From NCBI GenBank assembly GCA_025267735.1, contig CM046308.1, positions 37,127,267 through 37,191,266 of the forward strand: 64,000 nt of DNA, in the 5' to 3' direction. The stretch is from Mactra quadrangularis. Its lineage: Eukaryota > Mollusca > Bivalvia > Venerida > Mactridae. Position numbers and translations under genes: made by a program. The notes under the pieces are model-generated. The model was not told where the DNA came from, searched no databases, and saw nothing but the letters and a program-made list of their open reading frames with translations. How positions within the stretch are numbered: position 1 is the first letter of the stretch; the number at the start of each line of letters is the position of its first letter. Of this stretch, positions 20,079 to 31,879 are shown piece after piece.

Positions 20079-20548
20079 TATTTTATTAGTATTTTGTCTT
20101 TATTTTATAATGCTATCACTAAGTGTGCTAATCATGGTTTGCTTGGATTACAACATTTAAAAGTTGAGATTTTGTTGCAGCTGTGATATTTAAGCTATTA
20201 ATTGTCATGTTTTGTGTTAATTATGTTTTTGATGTCATTTTGCGAAAAAATAAATAAAAACATGCTGTTTTACATATCTTACATTCCTTTATTTGCCCCT
20301 TGTTTAAATCTTTTGCAGCACCAAGTTTAATATTTAAAAAAAAAAGAAAATAAATAATTAATGTTTTCCATAATTTTTTGCCATTAGATTTTCTATATTT
20401 AAACACATTATTTAATCTATTACCCAAATATTTTATCAGTATAAATAATCAACATATTTTCTACGTTGTGACAAATATAGTTAATTCTGATAGCAAACTA
20501 TTCATGGAAAACATGAAATAATTTATTTGAATTTTTTTTTACATGTAC

Positions 20549-20690
20549 TTGGGGCCTGTTGCCTAAGCATATTGCTTCATAGCTTTTTTGTGCCCTGGTA
20601 CCCTTCTTACACGAAAAAGGAATAAGTATGTGATATCAAGTGGAGGGGAGCAAATGATGTGTAGCGACAGGTTTAGGCAACAGGCCCCTG
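20549..20690. mobile_element. Small TIR element, about 142 bp
   Basis: GGGGCCTGTTGCCTAAGC at the left and GTTTAGGCAACAGGCCCC at the right, a 16-17 bp inverted repeat of hAT-like type. The interior TGGTACCCTTCT...GTATGTGATATC recurs near 40090-40145. No convincing target duplication. Confidence 0.6.
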
Positions 20691-20744
20691 GTTACACATA
20701 GCATCTAGGTATTGTTCGTGAACACATTGGAGTGTGTATTTAAG

Positions 20745-20905
20745 TGTTCATTAAAGTATCTAGCACTTATGTGAAGTGTCCTGTAGGAGTTGTTGGTTCG
20801 ATACCCAATCAGACGGAGAAAATTTGACGAAAAAAGTTGGTTTCCTGCATTAATAAGGTAAATGGAGTTGAAGTTGTTAGCCTCTCTTGAGAGTTATATG
20901 TGTTT
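20745..20905 (+). mobile_element. Degenerate tRNA-SINE, second family
   Basis: B-box-like TTGGTTCGATACCCAAT at about 20790 followed by GACGGAGAAAATTTGACG and GTTTCCTGCATTAATAAGG, resembling the element at 44600-44860. Degraded. Confidence 0.4.
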
Positions 20906-21475
20906 GAGGTATCTGATTCTAATTAAGATATAATAAGAAAAAAGAAACTCTTTATCAAAATTTCAGGAAAACAGAATGATAAAGACAGAGGCTACAATAA
21001 AATTGTTACCCACATTTGGATTTTTTTCTGTTGTCCTAACATGTTGGGTACCAGAAGTTTTTAAAATGTGTGACTCATTAAAACAATTATGGCAACTGCT
21101 GGGATTGAAACAGGAACTTCTCACGCCCTAAGCCAGCATTCTACCACATCACCACATAAGCTAGCTTCAAGTTACACGAGTACAAGTGCTAAATAAACTA
21201 ATAAACAGGTATTAGTAACCTGATATAAGCTAAGTATGGTGAGCTATTTGTTTAACCTTGCAATTAGTGCTTAATTATCATTTAAAACAAGAAAGATATG
21301 CACCAGCAATTATTTAGCCTGTCTATTAAAGAAGATTCCTGAATAAATAGAGCTAATTCTAAACAATTTAACAGTAATAAGTCATTTTTTCTTCATTTTA
21401 TGTATTCAAGTTTCCTTATGAAAATAATTATCTATGGGGGTAACTCAAACAGAAAAGTTGGCCTACCAAACTAAG
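20906..21475. other. Intergenic, nothing recognised
   Basis: AT-rich sequence with no coding pattern, clear repeat or RNA gene that I can see. Confidence 0.4.
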
Positions 21476-21780
21476 GTAGGCGTGTCCAACCAATGGTTGA
21501 TAGGAAATAGGCCTTAATTTAAATGAGTAGGCGTGGTTAACTTAAATCGATAGTAACGTCCTTATACGAAAATGTAAGAAGGCGTGGTCATTGTAATAGA
21601 CAGGAGGTGTGGTCTTCCTTATCATACAATAGAAAGTAGACGTGTCAAACCAAAAGTTGGGTTGAAAGTAAATACGGCTTAATTCAAATGAGTAGACGTG
21701 ATTAACTTAAATCGATGGTAACACCCTTATCCGAAAATGTAATAAGGCGAGGTCATTGTGATACACCGAGGCGTGGTCAA
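21476..21780 (+). repeat. Two-copy tandem repeat, about 161-bp period
   Basis: GTAGGCGTGTCCAACCAA... and GTAGACGTGTCAAACCAA... head two diverged copies; each contains AAATGAGTAGnCGTGnTTAA and AGGCGTGGTCATTGT-like blocks, so a GGCGTGGTC motif recurs several times. Confidence 0.75.
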
Positions 21781-21829
21781 CCAATAGTGTAAAAGATTTA
21801 GTCCTGAATATTATATGAGGATGAAAATA

Positions 21830-22058
21830 CTAGCAGTAAGACTTTATTGCTGTACTGCCGAAAATTCTAGCAGTAATACTCTACTGCTGTACTGCCGAAA
21901 ATTCTAGCAGTAATACTCTACTGCTGTACTGCCGAAAATTCTGGCAGTAAGGCTTTACTGCTGTACTGCCGAAAATTCTAGCAGTAATACTCTACTGCTG
22001 TACTGCCGAAAATTCTGGCAGTAAGGCTTTACTGCTGTACTGCTGTTACTGCTGTCTT
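21830..22058 (+). repeat. 37-bp tandem repeat, each unit a hairpin
   Basis: Units start at 21830, 21867, 21904, 21941, 21978 and 22015 (consensus CTAGCAGTAATACTCTACTG + CTGTACTGCCGAAAATT). Within a unit AGCAGTA pairs with TACTGCT. Two sub-types (TAATACTC and TAAGGCTT) occur in a mixed order. An inverted partial copy follows at about 22085-22105. Confidence 0.9.
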
Positions 22059-22427
22059 CACATACATTCAAAGCCTTACTTTTAGAATTTTGGCAGTACA
22101 GCAGTTCAACGGTAAACCACTACTGTTTCCAAACTATAACAGTAAACCTTTTCTGAGAGAATTTTCCACAGAACAGCAGACTGCTGTATCATTATAGCAA
22201 ATTATTCTTAATTTTGCCTCTCAGAAAGTTCAAATTATAGAAGTAATATGTTTGAATTCTCTATATGGTCCAAAATTAAAAGTACATATACTAGAGCCAA
22301 TCTAGGATGTCAATATTGGCAGCAGATATGTAAAATATATATTATATATGAAAATAAAAGAAAAGTTTGTTAGTTTAAATTGGTTTTCAATGTCGCATTC
22401 AACACGCCTGCTCTTCTTACTATAATA

Positions 22428-22548
22428 CCCTACCACGACACGGACAACTCATATATAGGGTATATGACATCGTACCGCGATCGGGCTCGAACTGGTGATC
22501 TTCGGATTCGAAGTCTGACATGCTAACAGATACGCCACGGCCGCAGCT
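22428..22548 (-). mobile_element. SINE with tRNA-Arg(TCG)-like head, copy 1
   Basis: Reverse complement: GCGGCCGTGGCGTATCTGTT, an anticodon-arm-like TCTGACTTCGAATCCGAAGA, then AGTTCGAGCCCG (B box), then a body with ATACCCTATATATGAGTTGT also present at 39068-39242. The flanking body and mutations argue for a SINE rather than a working tRNA. Confidence 0.7.
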
Positions 22549-24837
22549 AAATAAAGAAAAATAATGAAGGCACACATTAAGTGATCCAAGTACTAAATAT
22601 ATTATTCTTGTTGGGTTTATTTTTTGTTAACAACATGATATAAATCAGCTAAATGTAGGTAGCAGGTGCTTGTGACGTCATCCATGAACTGGTCTATACC
22701 GGGACAGTGTAAACTAGGCTTGATCTAGTAACTGTATTCGTCATACTATGGCTAGCCAGAACGTGACTTTGAACTTAGGGCGATTTCTCGACCAATAATT
22801 TATTCATTTGTCATTTTTCTTTGTTAAAATACTGTACTTGCACTGAAAATACCCGAATCCGTGTCGCAATTACTCAGGACGCCCAGGATTTCAATTTAAT
22901 GTCTCTGAGGGTCGCTGGTTCGAAACTGGTTTATGTGCAAAGCCTCTAAATCACACGGTTGGCTTACATTCAACAACGCTTCATGGTAGGTTGTAAAAGC
23001 TTACACCATAAGCGAAAACAAACAATATAATAATAAACACTGCGACGGATACTGCACATTTCTTAATGTCATTCTAAACTCCTCTACATTTATCGCTGCT
23101 GTCATCTTGAATCTTTACACTCAATATTTCACAAATCTAAAATAAACCAGCAAACCTTGTTAAAATACGTTGATGACAGATAAGCGTTACCTATCATCTC
23201 GACAATGTCATCCAAAATTATCTATTATTACACGTTCAAAACTTGCTTTGGTTTATTGGTATTTGTACCAAATGTATTAATGAATGCATCAAAATACACA
23301 GATCGTAACATTTGAAAAAGGAGATAATATTGCATTACTAAGAATAGGAATGCAATGTGCATAATTATATTATACGTAACGTCTACACCTGATACATGTA
23401 GCCAAAACAGGCAACCCTTTGATTGTGCATCGAGTGTGTAATTAATATTGTAAGAGGAACTATAACATATTATACATTATCAGAATCCTCAGACAATGGT
23501 ATGACCGTACTTGTAGAGCAATTTACCATCGTGTATTAAAACGCTACTGTTTAGAACATTAGACAAGACGTCGATTTTAGCATGTCACAGCGTCACAAAT
23601 ATAGACCGTTCTTCCATGCTGTGTATAATATTTTTGGCACGGGAGAAAGCAGGCGTCAAAAAGGCGTACATGACGTCGAAAACGTCATTTACGGTGATTA
23701 TTGTTGTTTTTTCATTGACATTCATAGCATTGTTCGTGCGCCCGAAACTCAACAAATATTGACCTCGAAATGTCACATATGACATAATCGACACAGTTTC
23801 ATGATTAAATTACATAATATCCAGCATATTTATATTAGAAGATGGGTAAATGCGTTTACACACCATTAAAATTGATATAAATGGTTAAACTTCACAAATG
23901 AAAATTATTTTATTAATGAATACTATTGCTATGGTTACTGATTTTAGTTATAAATACAAAATGTTCGCCAACGTCGTTTTTGTGACTTTAATTACTGCCA
24001 TATATAGCGATTGTCCTAATTACGAACACCCATCACTAAAAAAGGAGACATTACAGGATCAGCGCTGAAATCGGATCATTGTGCAATATTTACATTGTTT
24101 TTAAATAAAAAACCGTTTGTTAATTTTGAAATATACCTCGTAATCCCCGGTAGGTCCCACATGTCCGCACGACGTTATGCGACGTTAACGCATCTTCAGA
24201 TTGGTGAAGTTAGTGTTCTTTAGATTTGGATTTTTTATTGTTTCTTGTAAAATGGAGATATTCTGTTTGTAATTTTCATAATTAATATAAGCGTGTTTTT
24301 TCAAATGCATGGCATATTAATAATTACAGCACCAGGCGTCAAAATGCATGTCACACAGTAGTATATAAAACGTCAAAAAACAAGAAAATAACGCAATGGT
24401 CACTGGGTACTATCTTCAATTTCAACGCTGGATGAAGAATTTAGGGTTATTTTATTACACCAAACTAAAGTAATTTTACGAAGCAAGCGATATATAAAAA
24501 AAGAAATTTCTGTGTGTCTTACTGTTATTTTCACACCACAAAATCTGTGTCACACAAGGCTTCGTATTTTGTACCATTTTTACTTTAGCGTAACGTCGCC
24601 TGTGTACCTTAAATTGTTGCAATAAAATATAAGTTACAAAACATTTTTCAAATAAATGAGCGTATAATGGTTCCAGAAAATGTACAGATCTATACATCAA
24701 ATAATTTCGAGTCATGACGACATGATTATTGCGAGAGACCTGTCATGTTATTGTGGTGAGTGTTTGGATTCGACAATACGAAAAATTGTTCACAAGCACT
24801 CACCGTCGGTAAAAATGAATTAATGTCTCTCTCTGAA
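22549..24837. other. Intergenic stretch rich in ACGTC/CRE-like motifs
   Basis: No convincing gene. TGACGTCA occurs at about 22674; GACGTCG, TGACGTCG, AACGTC, GCGACGTTAACGC and TAACGTCGCC occur near 23570, 23670, 23690, 23970, 24175, 24375 and 24595. A SINE-like B box (GGTTCGAAAC) lies near 22917. Confidence 0.4.
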
Positions 24838-25087
24838 AAAAAACCAACAACAAACCGAAACAACCCCTGAACAGTTATCCGCAAACATACCAATTCATGA
24901 ATTGGTGAACCAGAACGATGTGCTTGCTGTGAAAGCCTTCGACGAAGACTATTACTTACTACGAGTGCTCGAACCAGTGTACACGTTGCAGACCAGTAAC
25001 ACGGATGATTTCATAGCAAGCTATGATTTGGGTACAAAAGTTATAAAAAGGTCATTTTTACTCATAGAATGGAAACTCAAGTCTTAA
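24838..25087 (+). pseudogene. C-terminal fragment of an unnamed transposon-type protein
   Basis: Open frame ending at the TAA at 25085, reading HELVNQNDVLAVKAFDEDYY, LLRVLEPVYTL, ASYDLGTKVIKRSF. The V.AVKAFDE.YYL...V pattern resembles the small beta-rich domain at the C terminus of a widespread, poorly characterised invertebrate repeat protein. It lies just upstream of the flank that recurs after the transposase-like fragment at 28464. A relationship between the two fragments is inferred. Confidence 0.4.
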
Positions 25088-25129
25088 ATATGCCATTGAT
25101 TAAAAAAAAACACACGGTGTCTGTACCAG

Positions 25130-25426
25130 CATATTCCATGATTTATATTTGTGCTGATTTTAAAGACAGCCTATCCAATACACTGAGATTAACTGAAATG
25201 TACCCCTTTCCATGTTGGCAAATGTAGAAAAGGAATGAGAACAAAACGATTTGATTGATCGAATCATCATCTTTTTTGAGATGATGTAAAAATTAAAATA
25301 GTAATTATTTTATAGTACATGTAAATTTTCGTATGTGAAAATGAAACGCAATAAATGTACATAATTATTGTGTAACGTTATAACGCGACGTTGCTGTTTC
25401 TTTAATGTGACGCCGACGTGTATCAG
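25130..25426 (+). repeat. Flank A of the satellite (direct repeat with 28610-28896)
   Basis: Shares CATATCCAATA-like, GGAATGAGAACAAAAC, TTTATAGTAC, GTGTAACGTTATA and ACGTGTATCAG blocks in the same order with the copy downstream of the satellite. It ends GTGTATCAG exactly where the satellite begins. Confidence 0.75.
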
Positions 25427-28400
25427 GTAACCCTAGATAGGGACTATATACCGGCCTGGAAATGGGCCCGCTGGCCCCCGGAAGTGCCTCAGGTACCGGT
25501 TGTGGCACATTTCCGGGTTCGTCTGGACCATACGAAGGGACTGAGGAACAAATGGAACCGGGTTCAGAGAAAAAAAAAATTTTCCGCTCGAAAAAACGCA
25601 TGATATATACATCAGGGAAAAAGTCGATTTCGGGCCAAACAATTTTTGGTCCCGTTTTTGGCCTCAATTGGCCACAGGACATCCGCATAGACGTATTTGG
25701 ACGGAATTTCGGGCATAAACCTGCAATCGTGGCCAAAAACGGCAATTAACGCATAACGCGCCTAACCCTAGATAGGGACTATTTACCGGCCTGGAAATGG
25801 GCCCGCTGGCCCCCGGAAGTGCCTCAGGTACCGGTTGTGGCACATTTCCTGGTTCGTCTTGACCATACGAAGGGACTGAGGCACAAATGGAACCGGTTCC
25901 AGGGAAAAAGTTTTTCTGCTCGAAAAAACGCATGATGTATGCATCAGGGAAAAAGTTAATTTCGGGCCAAAACTTTTTGGTCCCGTTTTTGGCCTCAATT
26001 GGCACAGGACATCCGCATAGACGTATTTGGGCGGAATTTCGGGCATAAACCTGCAATCGTGGCCAAAAACGGCAATTAACGCATAACGCGCCTAACCCTA
26101 GATAGGGACTATTTACCGGCCTGGAAATTGGCCCGCTGGCCCCCGGAAGTGCCTCAGGTACCGGTTGTGGCACATTTCCTGCTTCGTCTGGAACAAACGA
26201 AGGGACTAAGGCACAAATGGAACCGGTTCCAGAGAAAAAGTTTTTCCGCTCGAAAAAACGCATGATGTATACATCAGAGAAAAGGACGATTTCTGGCCAA
26301 ATTTTTTCCCCCGTTTTTGGCCTCAATTGGCCACAGGACATCCGCATAGACGTATTTGGGCGGAATTTCGGGCATTAACGGGCAATTGTGGCCGAAAATG
26401 GCATTTTACGCATAACGCGCCTAACCCTAGATAGGGACTATGTACAGGCCTGGAAATGGGCCCGCTGGCCCCCGGAAGTGCCTCAGGTACTGGTTGTGGC
26501 ACATTTCCTGGTTCGTCTGGACCATACGAAGGGACTGAGGCACAAATGGAACCGGTTGCAGAGAAAAAGTTTTTCCGCTCGAAAAAACGCATGATGTATA
26601 CATCAGGGAAAAAGACAATTTCGGGCCAACACTTTTTGGTCCCGTTTTTGGCCTCTATTGGCACAGGACATCCGCAAAGACGTATTTGGGCGGAATTTCG
26701 GGCATAAACCGGCAATCGTGGCCAAAAGGCTATTTACGCGTAACGCGCCTTACCCTAGATAGGGACTATGTACCGGCCTGGAAATGGGCCCGCTGGCCCC
26801 CGGAAGTGCCTCAGGTACCGGTTTTCGCACATTTCCTGGTTCGTCTTGACCATACGAAGGGACTGAGGCACAAATGGAACCGGTTCCAGAGAAAAAGTTT
26901 TTTCCGCTCGAAAAAAACGCATGCTGTATACATTAGGGAAAAAACGATTTCTGGCCAAAAATTTTTGGTCCCGTTTTTGGCCACAATTGGCCACAGGACA
27001 TCCGCATAGACGTATTTGGACGAATTTTCGGGCATGAACCTGCAATCGTGGCCCAAAACGGCAATTTAAGCATAACGCGCCTAACCCTAGATAGGGACTA
27101 TGTACCGGTCTGGAAATGGGCCCACTGGCCCCCGGAAGTGCCTCAGGTACCGGTTGTGGCACATTTCCTGGTTTGTCTGAACCATACGAAGGGACTGAGG
27201 CACAAATGGAACCGGTTCCAGAGAAAAAGTTTATCCGCTCGAAAAAACGCATGATGTATACATCAGAGAATAAGACGATTTCGGGCCAAACAATTTTTGG
27301 TCCCGTTTTTGGCGTCAATTGGCCACAGGACATCCGCATAGACGTATTTGGGCGGAATTTCGGGCATAAACCGGCAATCGTGGCCAAAAGGCTATTTACG
27401 CGTAACGCGCCTTACCCTAGATAGGGACTATGTACCGGCCTGGAAATGGGCCCGCTGGCCCCCGGAAGTGCCTCAGGTACCGGTTGTGGCACATTTCCTG
27501 GTTCGTCTGGAAGAAACGAAGGGACTGAGGCACAAATGGAACCGGTTCCAGAGAAAAAGTTTTTCCGCTCGAAAAAACGCATGCTGTATACATCAGGGAA
27601 AAAGACGATTTCTGGCCAAAAATTTTTGGTCCCGTTTTTGGCCTCAATTGGCCACAGGACATCCGCATAGACGTATTTGGGCAAAATTTCGGGCATGAAC
27701 CTGCAATCGTGGCCCAAAACGGCAATTTACGCATAACGCGCCTAACCCTAGATAGGGACTATGTACCGGTCTGGAAATGGGCCCGCTGGCCCCGGAAGTG
27801 CCTCAGGTACCGGTTGTGGCACATTTCCTGATTTGTCTGAACCATACGAAGGGACTGAGGCACAAATGGAACCGGTTCTAGAGAAAAAGTTTTTCCGCTC
27901 GAAAAAACGCATGATGTATACATCAGGGAAAAAGTCAATTTCGGGCCAAAACTTTTTGGTCCCGTTTTTGGCCAATATTGGCCACAGGACATCCGCATAG
28001 ACGTATTTGGGCGGAATTTCGGGCATAAACCTGCATTCGTGGCCAAAGGCTATTTACGCATAACGCGCCTTACCCTAGATAGGGACTATGTACCGGCCTG
28101 GAAATGGGCCCGCTGGCCCCCGGAAGTGCCTCAGTTACCGGTTGTGGCACATTTCCTGGTTCGTCTTGACCATACGAAGGGACTGAGGCATAAATGGAAC
28201 CGGTTCCAGAGAAAAAGTTTTTCCGCTCGAAAAAACGCTAATTTATACATCAAGGAAAAAGTCGATTTCGGGCCAAAAATTTTTGGTCCCGTTTTTGGCC
28301 TCAATTGGCCACAGGACATCCGCATAGACGTATTTGGGCGGAATTTCGGGCATAAACCGGCAATCGTGGCCAAAAACGGCAATTTACGCATAACGCGCCT

Positions 28401-28463
28401 AACCCTAGATAGGGACTATGTACCGGCCTGGAAATGGGTCTGCTGGCACCCGGAAGTGCCTCA
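25427..28463. repeat. 330-bp satellite, nine units plus a partial
   Basis: CCCTAGATAGGGACTATG heads units at about 25431, 25766, 26096, 26425, 26753, 27085, 27415, 27746, 28073 and 28403; spacings are 327-335. It is GC- and CpG-rich against AT-rich surroundings. Unit ends alternate between AACGGCAATTTACGC and AAGGCTATTTACGCG types from the fifth unit on, giving a 660-bp dimer. Units have few stops on either strand, so long open frames appear by chance. Most units carry the palindrome GGAACCGGTTCC. Confidence 0.95.
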
Positions 28464-28641
28464 TGAATGTATGGACGGCTGTGCTCAGCAATACAAGAAT
28501 AGACACTGTTTCGGTAGCTTAAATATTGCTGCAAGAGAATTTGGAGTCCCTTTCATACGCAACTATTTTGAAACATCCCATGCGAAGGGGCCCCAAGACG
28601 CAGCCTGTGGTTTTATAAAACAAGCATATCCAATAAACTAA
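28464..28641 (+). pseudogene. Transposase-like fragment (DGCAQQYK ... TSHAKGPQDAACGFIK)
   Basis: Opens directly from the end of the satellite and reads MDGCAQQYKNRHCFGSLNIA, REFGVPFIRNYFETSHAKGP, QDAACGFIKQAYPIN then TAA. The DGxxxQYKxR...TSHxKGPxDxxxGxIK pattern is known from uncharacterised repeat proteins of molluscs and cnidarians; the spaced Asp/His residues suggest an RNase H-like core, which is inference. No start and no upstream domain are present. Confidence 0.55.
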
Positions 28642-28896
28642 AAGTAACTGAAAATGTGCATCTTTCCATATTGGAAAATTTAGAATAGGAATGAGAACAA
28701 AACTATTTGACTGTTCGAATCATTAGTGCATGTGTTTCTTTAGACGCTGTTAAAATTAAATTACATGTAGTTATCATTTTATAGTACTTACATGTTCATT
28801 TTCGTATGAGCAAATAAAATACAATAAATGTACGTATTGTGTAACGTTATATAATGCGACGTCGCTGTATTTTTAATGTGACGTTAATGTGTATCA
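28610..28896 (+). repeat. Flank A' (second copy of the satellite flank)
   Basis: Same block order as 25130-25426 and the same GTGTATCAG terminus, here followed by unique sequence rather than the satellite. Confidence 0.75.
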
Positions 28897-28984
28897 GCTG
28901 TGGACGTTACGTCTTTATATACTCAATAAAAAAGAATCATAATTTCACAAGTAATTACAGAAATTTAACAATATATATGTTCTT

Positions 28985-29125
28985 CCACTTATAAGGTATA
29001 TGAAGAGGCTTACCGTCTTGTGGAAGGGGAGACGAGTACTGGTTATATAGATAAGGGGCAAGAAAAGCAAGGAAAAGCTGCCATAAAATTACTTTAATTA
29101 GTGTTGAAACGACGTTAAACATTGG
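28985..29125 (+). mobile_element. tRNA-SINE second family, 5'-truncated
   Basis: GAAGAGGCTTACCGTCTTGTGGAAGGGGAGACGAGTACTGGTTAT-type body (split here for length) matches 44700-44850, ending GTTGAAACGACGTTAAAC. Confidence 0.6.
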
Positions 29126-29839
29126 AAAATGTATATATTGCACTGTATTTACAGTTTATTTGAAATCCACAGAGGTTGTCATGGATGAAAATATAACACC
29201 ATTTAAACAATAAAAATCAAGCACATACAATAGACGTATCATATCAACTGTGGTCATCTAACAAAATAACAAATATTTGCTCAGGTTGGAATTGGTAAAC
29301 ATTTGATTAGTAATATGACTGGGCCAGCAAGTGACTATGTTACATTAAAATCGACCTACTATTGGCTATGATAAGGTTTGTTTGAGTTTGTCATTTATTT
29401 CTGTTAGAGCTCTTGTTGTTAGTATTGACCAAGCATTTATTATAAGGAATTGTTAAATACTAGAATTCTAATAAAGACAATTTATCTTTGAAATGTTGCA
29501 GCAGTTTCCTATTTTTGAAATTTTAAAAAGAAATATCCTTATAAAAAGATATTCGGCATTGCGCAGGGTGCATTTTGCTCGAATTATAAAAGTAACGCAG
29601 CGAATATGACTTCAAACTACTATACATTTTAATAATACGAAAATGTTCCTGCTTTTCAAACTATGCATTTCATAATTGACATGATGTGTATGGGAATATC
29701 TTTATTTATTTTAATTCCCAAATAAATTTAAACACGGTAATTATCTGCCTCAAATTAATATATATGACTTCAAACTACTATAAAATCTCAATTTCACAAA
29801 ATTTTCCGTTTTTTAAACTATAGATCCACATATTCAAAA
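29126..29839. other. Intergenic, nothing recognised
   Basis: AT-rich. ATATGACTTCAAACTACTAT occurs at about 29603 and 29760, a short direct repeat. No gene seen. Confidence 0.4.
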
Positions 29840-30415
29840 TTTAAAAACCTATACTGAACTTTGTTTTCGGGACCCGCATGTTGAAAAACATACTTTTTAC
29901 TGAACTTTTTTCGGGACCGGCATTTGGAAACGTATACAAAACGTGTTTTTTTCAGGATCCGAATAATAAACTAATAAACTAAGCTTTATTTGGATACCCG
30001 CATATTGAATATGAGTATATTGACCTTATACTACACTTCATATCGACATCCGCATATTAAAATCATATATATATATATAAACCGTATATAAAAAACTTTT
30101 TGTCGGTACTCACATATTGAAAATAATGTACCATATACTAAACTTTTTTCGGGATTCGCATACAGAAAATTTGGAACCGTATACTAAATTTTTATCGAGA
30201 CCCGCATATTGAAAAGTTGGAAGCGTAAACTAATGTCTTATTGCTAATTTGGGATATATACTTAACTTTTTTTCTGAACCGCATATTGAAAAAAATGACC
30301 GAATACTTCTATTTGGGACCCACATATTGAAAATTTAAGACAGTATGCTAAACTTTTTATCGGGCCCCTTATATTGAAAATTTGTGACCGAAAACTTAAC
30401 TTTATTTCGAAACAA
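29840..30415. repeat. Degenerate minisatellite, about 45-60 bp units
   Basis: Around eleven loosely kept units of CGGGACCCGCATATTGAAAA followed by TTnGnAACCGTATACTAAAC and a T run. Units vary in length and have many substitutions, so the array is old. Confidence 0.75.
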
Positions 30416-31879
30416 CCAATGGTATCACATGTTCCATTCATTCCTGAATACCGGAAGAGAATTTTATTGGACAAACAGAAATGGCAGCGCAAATTGTATT
30501 GGACTAAGAGTCTAAGATATAGGTTGATAGTTGGCTTAGACAGCTGCGCCGAAAAAGGGTTAATTTAAACAGTCACCTTATTCGAAAAATAAAAGCACTG
30601 TACAGGAATTTCGAAATGTAGTCGTTGCAGAAAAAGTTGAATATAATAGAATAATAAAATATTAGGGTCCCCATACTCCTTTTATTACATTTAAATTAAC
30701 TTTTTTTTTTCAATTACGAATATATATTGGGGACCAAAAAACATTCGTTACATGTTTCGTCCCAGGAAAGTTCGTACCTTAATTTTTCATAGTACGAAAG
30801 ATTTTGGGACAAATCCTTTGTTTGCATATGGATTCATCCCTGCAAATTTCGAACACTGTTGTTTTCTTAATATAATCATAGTTTGAAAGGAATCCTTTGT
30901 ACATTCGTATCTCAATCCAGACTGTGTTGTTTGTGTTAGTATCAATTGCAAAGGTATTTCTATGTTTACTCTGTTCGATGTGACAAAAAATCAAAAAAGG
31001 TTTATTTTGCATTATAAAACTTAACCGAGATAATTTTCATGTTGAACATCTATCTGTATATCTTTCCTACGAATTGTCATGACTTCGTTTCTTAATAATT
31101 CAATTTTAAAATTTCCGTTTGTGCCAGTTGTCAGTAGAGATGTTACATCATCTTATGTAACAGAATGGTTCTATATGAAAAGTTTAAATATCGTAGTAAA
31201 TTACTTTGAATGATGTCTGAATAGTGGACTTCATTTATTTTATATACAGATGTTGTAGAATAAATGTGCATAAATGATAACTTTTGAGCGGCAGTTATTG
31301 AATTGTTTTAGGAATGACCCCTTTGACTTGTGATGATTGTGTGAAAAAAAATCAGTAGTGTGTTCGCCTGTCCGGTTTACCTGTTGTATTTATAGGTCGA
31401 TTGTATAAAGTGTTTTGAACCGGTACAGTGCAGGTCTACCTATCAAAATAATATCACGAAACTGTTCTTTGTGAACGAATGTTTTGTTGAAGCCGGATAT
31501 CTAATTCCACTTTTTAAACCCAAACAAATTCAGTGCCTTCAGCGGTTTGATTCCGGTATCCCGTTAAAACTTAATTAATAAATGTAATTTTGCTAATGGT
31601 GACATTGCGTTACCCTGTTCGTTCATTATTTACTGAAAGTTGTAAATTGTAGCCGTTCGTACTCAAATATTTTCGTCTCAATTTATAATTACATTATCTG
31701 ATTACTGTCATTCGTGTCTAATTAAATATAAGATTCGAATAATTAAGATATTTGTACTAACAAGACAACTTGTGGTTTTTTTCTAATTATTTTAAAATGA
31801 TCAAAGCTTTAATTTAAGTATATTAACTTATAATATCAGCATATAATAGTTTAATACACCTTAAAGCAGCGTTTCTCTT
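30416..31879. other. Intergenic, nothing recognised
   Basis: No gene, RNA or clear repeat seen in either strand. Confidence 0.4.

Noticed and set aside
21830..22058. CRISPR-like array
   Set aside because: Units are contiguous with no unique spacers and the genome is eukaryotic; it is a plain 37-bp tandem repeat.
23582..23794. Overlapping 66-69 codon frames on both strands
   Set aside because: No recognisable domain, no splice context and equal openness on both strands; most likely chance.
25427..28463. Long open frames on both strands, up to 227 codons
   Set aside because: They follow the 330-bp unit in several frames and both strands and carry no domain; low stop density comes from the GC-rich repeat.
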